A DNA stretch of 46,102 nucleotides, taken from contig NZ_AYXG01000111.1 in assembly GCF_000564855.1 (NCBI RefSeq), positions 1 to 46,102 on the forward strand. Direction: 5' to 3'. The notes beneath the pieces are model-generated. The model made no database searches. It was not told the DNA's origin and saw only the letters and a list, made by a program, of their open reading frames with translations. The stretch is from Actinokineospora spheciospongiae. GTDB lineage: Bacteria; Actinomycetota; Actinomycetes; Mycobacteriales; Pseudonocardiaceae. Of the stretch, positions 44,472 to 46,102 are shown one piece after another. Position numbers and translations under genes: made by a program. Each line of letters begins with the position of its first letter. Position 1 is the first letter of the stretch.

Positions 44472-45743
44472 TTGCGCACACTGCGACTCGGTGACACGGC
44501 GTCGTCCGTCGGCAACGACCTGCGGGCCGCGCTGGCCTCCTGGGGGCGCGGCGACGGCGTCGCGGGTGGGGTGGCGCTGATCGGGTACCGGCCGCCGGAC
44601 CACCCCGAACCGCTCGAAGCGGTCATCCTGCTGCCCCGCGCGGTCCTGGTGGTGGTCGGCGTCGACCTGCCCGACCCGGCGATGCGGCTGGAGGCACCGC
44701 TGTCGGGGGTGTGGAAGACCGACGGCTGGCCGCTGACCCGCCAGGACGGACCGGTGAACCCGGCGGTCGACGCGCTCGGGGCGACCTCGGCGGTGTCCGA
44801 CGCCCTGGAGTCCGCCAGGGCCGAACCGCTGCCGACCGGCACCGTGGTCGCGGTCGGCCCGTACGTCGGGCAGGTCGCGCAGCCCAGCGCCGACCTGGTG
44901 CGCGGCGTGCGCATCCTGCACCCGGAACCCAAGTCGCTGCTGACCGCCGCGCGCGAGCTGTCCACGCACACCCGCGTCTGCCCGGCCACCGACGCCCGCC
45001 GGATGCTGACCGCGCTCGGCGTGGAACTCGACCACGCCGACCTGGTCGCCGAGGGCTTCGGCGACGTGGTGGCCCCCGCGGTCGCCGCGGCGAGCACCAC
45101 GTTCATCCCCAAGATCGCCCTGGAGGCGAACCGGCCCGAGCCAGCCCAGGCGCGGCAGCGGTCGCTGCGGTGGCTGCCGATCGCCGCGGTGCTCCTGGTG
45201 GCGGTGCTGCTGATCACCGGCATCGCGGTGGCCATCAGCTCCGCCGACGAGGACCCCGGCGGCGGGCAGGCCCCCCACTCCTCCGGCTCGGCGGTCCCGG
45301 TCGAGGGCATCGGCTACACCGCCCGCGGCACCGCGGAAGCCACCGACTGCGCCGCACACGCGTTCGGCGACGTGCAGGCGTGGTTGCAGGCCAACCGGTG
45401 CGCCCGGCTGATCCGGGCCCGCTTCGAGGCCGCGGACCGCGACGGCAGGCAGGCCGCGGTGCTGGTGTCGGTGCTGCGCTTCGCGGGCAGCACCTCCGGG
45501 GCGGAGCTGCGCGCGGTCGCCGACCGGCCGGGTGCGGGCGGCGTGCGCGACCAGGCCGCCGAGGGCGTGCCATGGCCGGGCGATCGCCAGCCCGCGTTCA
45601 CCTCCGCCGCCTACGCCAGCGGCCGCGAGGGCAACAGCGTCAAGCTGGTGCAGGCGGTGTGGCTCGACCAGGCCTCGACACCGGAGGACCCGGCACTGCG
45701 CGAGATCGCGACCAGAGCGCTGCGGTTGGGCACCGGCACCTGA
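44472..45743 (+). CDS. Bitopic membrane protein, unknown function
   Basis: A 423-aa protein started at TTG 44472 because GGAGG lies seven bases upstream and no ATG/GTG is better placed. The cytoplasmic N-terminal part (1-232) has L-E-A-V-I-L-L-P-R-A-V-L-V-V-V-G-V-D (from residue 48), then G-V-W-K-T-D-G-W-P and N-P-A-V-D, spaced as in NERD nuclease-related domains, but without the catalytic E-x-K. One helix (about 234-256) leads to an extracytoplasmic domain with paired cysteines (T-D-C-A-A-H-A-F-G-D and A-N-R-C-A-R-L) and A-A-Y-A-S-G-R-E-G-N-S-V-K-L-V-Q-A-V-W-L-D. Family not recognised; the N-terminal assignment is tentative. Confidence 0.75.
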   Translation: MRTLRLGDTASSVGNDLRAALASWGRGDGVAGGVALIGYRPPDHPEPLEAVILLPRAVLVVVGVDLPDPAMRLEAPLSGVWKTDGWPLTRQDGPVNPAVDALGATSAVSDALESARAEPLPTGTVVAVGPYVGQVAQPSADLVRGVRILHPEPKSLLTAARELSTHTRVCPATDARRMLTALGVELDHADLVAEGFGDVVAPAVAAASTTFIPKIALEANRPEPAQARQRSLRWLPIAAVLLVAVLLITGIAVAISSADEDPGGGQAPHSSGSAVPVEGIGYTARGTAEATDCAAHAFGDVQAWLQANRCARLIRARFEAADRDGRQAAVLVSVLRFAGSTSGAELRAVADRPGAGGVRDQAAEGVPWPGDRQPAFTSAAYASGREGNSVKLVQAVWLDQASTPEDPALREIATRALRLGTGT

Positions 45744-45856
45744 GGGCCAGGTCCTGCCCGCACAGCAAGCCGCCCACCCCCACAACCACCGCCCCGGCCA
45801 CCCGCCACCCGAAACCCGACGGGCGCAGCGACAACCAGCCAGCCACCCCACCAACC

Positions 45857-46102
45857 ACCGGCCCGGCAAGCGAATGCCCGGGTGGGCGGATGCGCTTGGC
45901 CAGCCGCCCACCCCGAAAACCGGCGGCCCGGCTACGGACATGCCCGGGTGGGTGGAGGTCCTGAACGCAGGCCGACCATCTCGAAAACCGCCGGCCCGGC
46001 GACCGAATGCCCGGGTGGGTGGATGCGCTTGCCTAGCGGGCCACCCCGAAACCGCCGGCCTGGCGAGCGAACTGCCCGGGTGGGTGGATGTGTTTGGCCG
46101 GG
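45857..46102. repeat. Imperfect ~64-bp tandem repeat array, open at the window edge
   Basis: Four units begin with ACCGSCSGCC or a close variant at 45857, 45919, 45987 and 46051 (lengths 62, 68 and 64 bp; the last is cut by the edge). Shared parts are the GCCCGGCGA-like opening, TGCCCGGGTGGGTGGA and CCACCCCGAAA at the end. Units differ at many positions, and no unique spacers or flanking cas genes are seen, so this is not a CRISPR. Each unit can fold through GGGTGG/CCACCC. Confidence 0.8.
45880..45913 (+). terminator. Hairpin in repeat unit 1, possible terminator of the bitopic protein gene
   Basis: GGGTGGGCGG (45880-45889) pairs exactly with CCGCCCACCC (45904-45913), 14-nt loop. It is 137 bp after the stop, further than is usual. 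Confidence 0.4.

Larger units (their letters stand above)
45744..46102. other. Non-coding repeat region to the right edge
   Basis: 359 bp with no credible gene. The first 110 bp are C/A-rich with CCACCC-type runs that look like a decayed copy of the repeat that follows; the rest is the tandem array. Confidence 0.6.

Noticed and set aside
44472-45743. Type VII secretion-associated protein of the Rv3446c type
   Set aside because: The topology is similar, but the C-terminal domain lacks the family's pattern, and no ESX genes are nearby.
45857-46102. CRISPR array at the right end
   Set aside because: Units of 62-68 bp are similar over most of their length, diverge from each other, and have no unique spacers or cas genes.

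Overview
This is a high-GC actinobacterial chromosomal segment. Gene content and order suggest the order Pseudonocardiales (Saccharothrix/Actinokineospora/Lentzea-like). The assignment rests on protein similarity that I recognise by eye, not on a search. From left to right the order closely follows the Mycobacterium tuberculosis stretch from trpD-ctaE-qcrCAB through ctaC-asnB-adoK, cobU-cobT-cobS, ilvE, pepB, dlaT, lipB-lipA, ahpE, aceE and the fabD operon. The fatty-acid operon itself has the Streptomyces-type composition fabD-fabH-acpP-fabF. Nearly everything here is conserved primary metabolism. I see no transposase, phage gene, CRISPR array, defence island or secondary-metabolite cluster.

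Layout. 1-81: first 27 codons of a probable lipoprotein running off the left edge. 200-4497 (minus): ctaE-qcrC-qcrA-qcrB, the cytochrome bc1 complex with oxidase subunit III. 4603-6562 (plus): two little-known genes, one a degenerate response-regulator receiver, then trpD. 6629-8044 (minus): ctaC-ctaF, the other oxidase subunits. 8370-10298: asnB. 10431-14148: adenosine kinase, a 60-aa protein, ErpA-type Fe-S carrier, glycerate kinase, DUF3043. 14218-17786: aldo/keto reductase and cobU-cobT-cobS. 17821-21831: ilvE, an APC-like permease, leucyl aminopeptidase. 22494-31780: lpdA-E2, a TIGR01777 epimerase and PAP2 phosphatase, lipB, a TetR/unknown divergent pair, lipA. With aceE (34008-36776) this groups the lipoate-dependent 2-oxoacid dehydrogenase parts with lipoate synthesis and attachment. 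31893-33705: DedA protein, tRNA-Val, AhpE peroxiredoxin, DUF3052. 36805-37425: pnuC. 37912-42853: PucR-type regulator and the FAS-II operon. 42926-45743: an anchored NTF2-like candidate, DUF3145 and a bitopic protein of unknown function. 45857 to the right edge: an imperfect ~64-bp tandem repeat.

Regulatory architecture is the most distinctive aspect. Eleven genes have a TANNNT -10 hexamer placed 5-8 nt before the start codon and no clear Shine-Dalgarno, the signature of leaderless transcription. Two divergent pairs use such promoters back to back; in one (cobU and a 65-aa protein) the two -10 boxes share their TA dinucleotide. A TetR gene is separated from a divergent unknown gene by three copies of a 15-bp near-palindrome. 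Strong hairpins close almost every transcription unit.

Other points worth a look: the AhpE protein has a cysteine five residues after the peroxidatic cysteine, as in PrxQ/BCP enzymes; the pseudo-receiver between ctaE and trpD; the repeat- and hairpin-rich non-coding stretch before the PucR gene; and the terminal tandem array. No clear unknown multi-gene system is visible; the best candidates are these smaller features.
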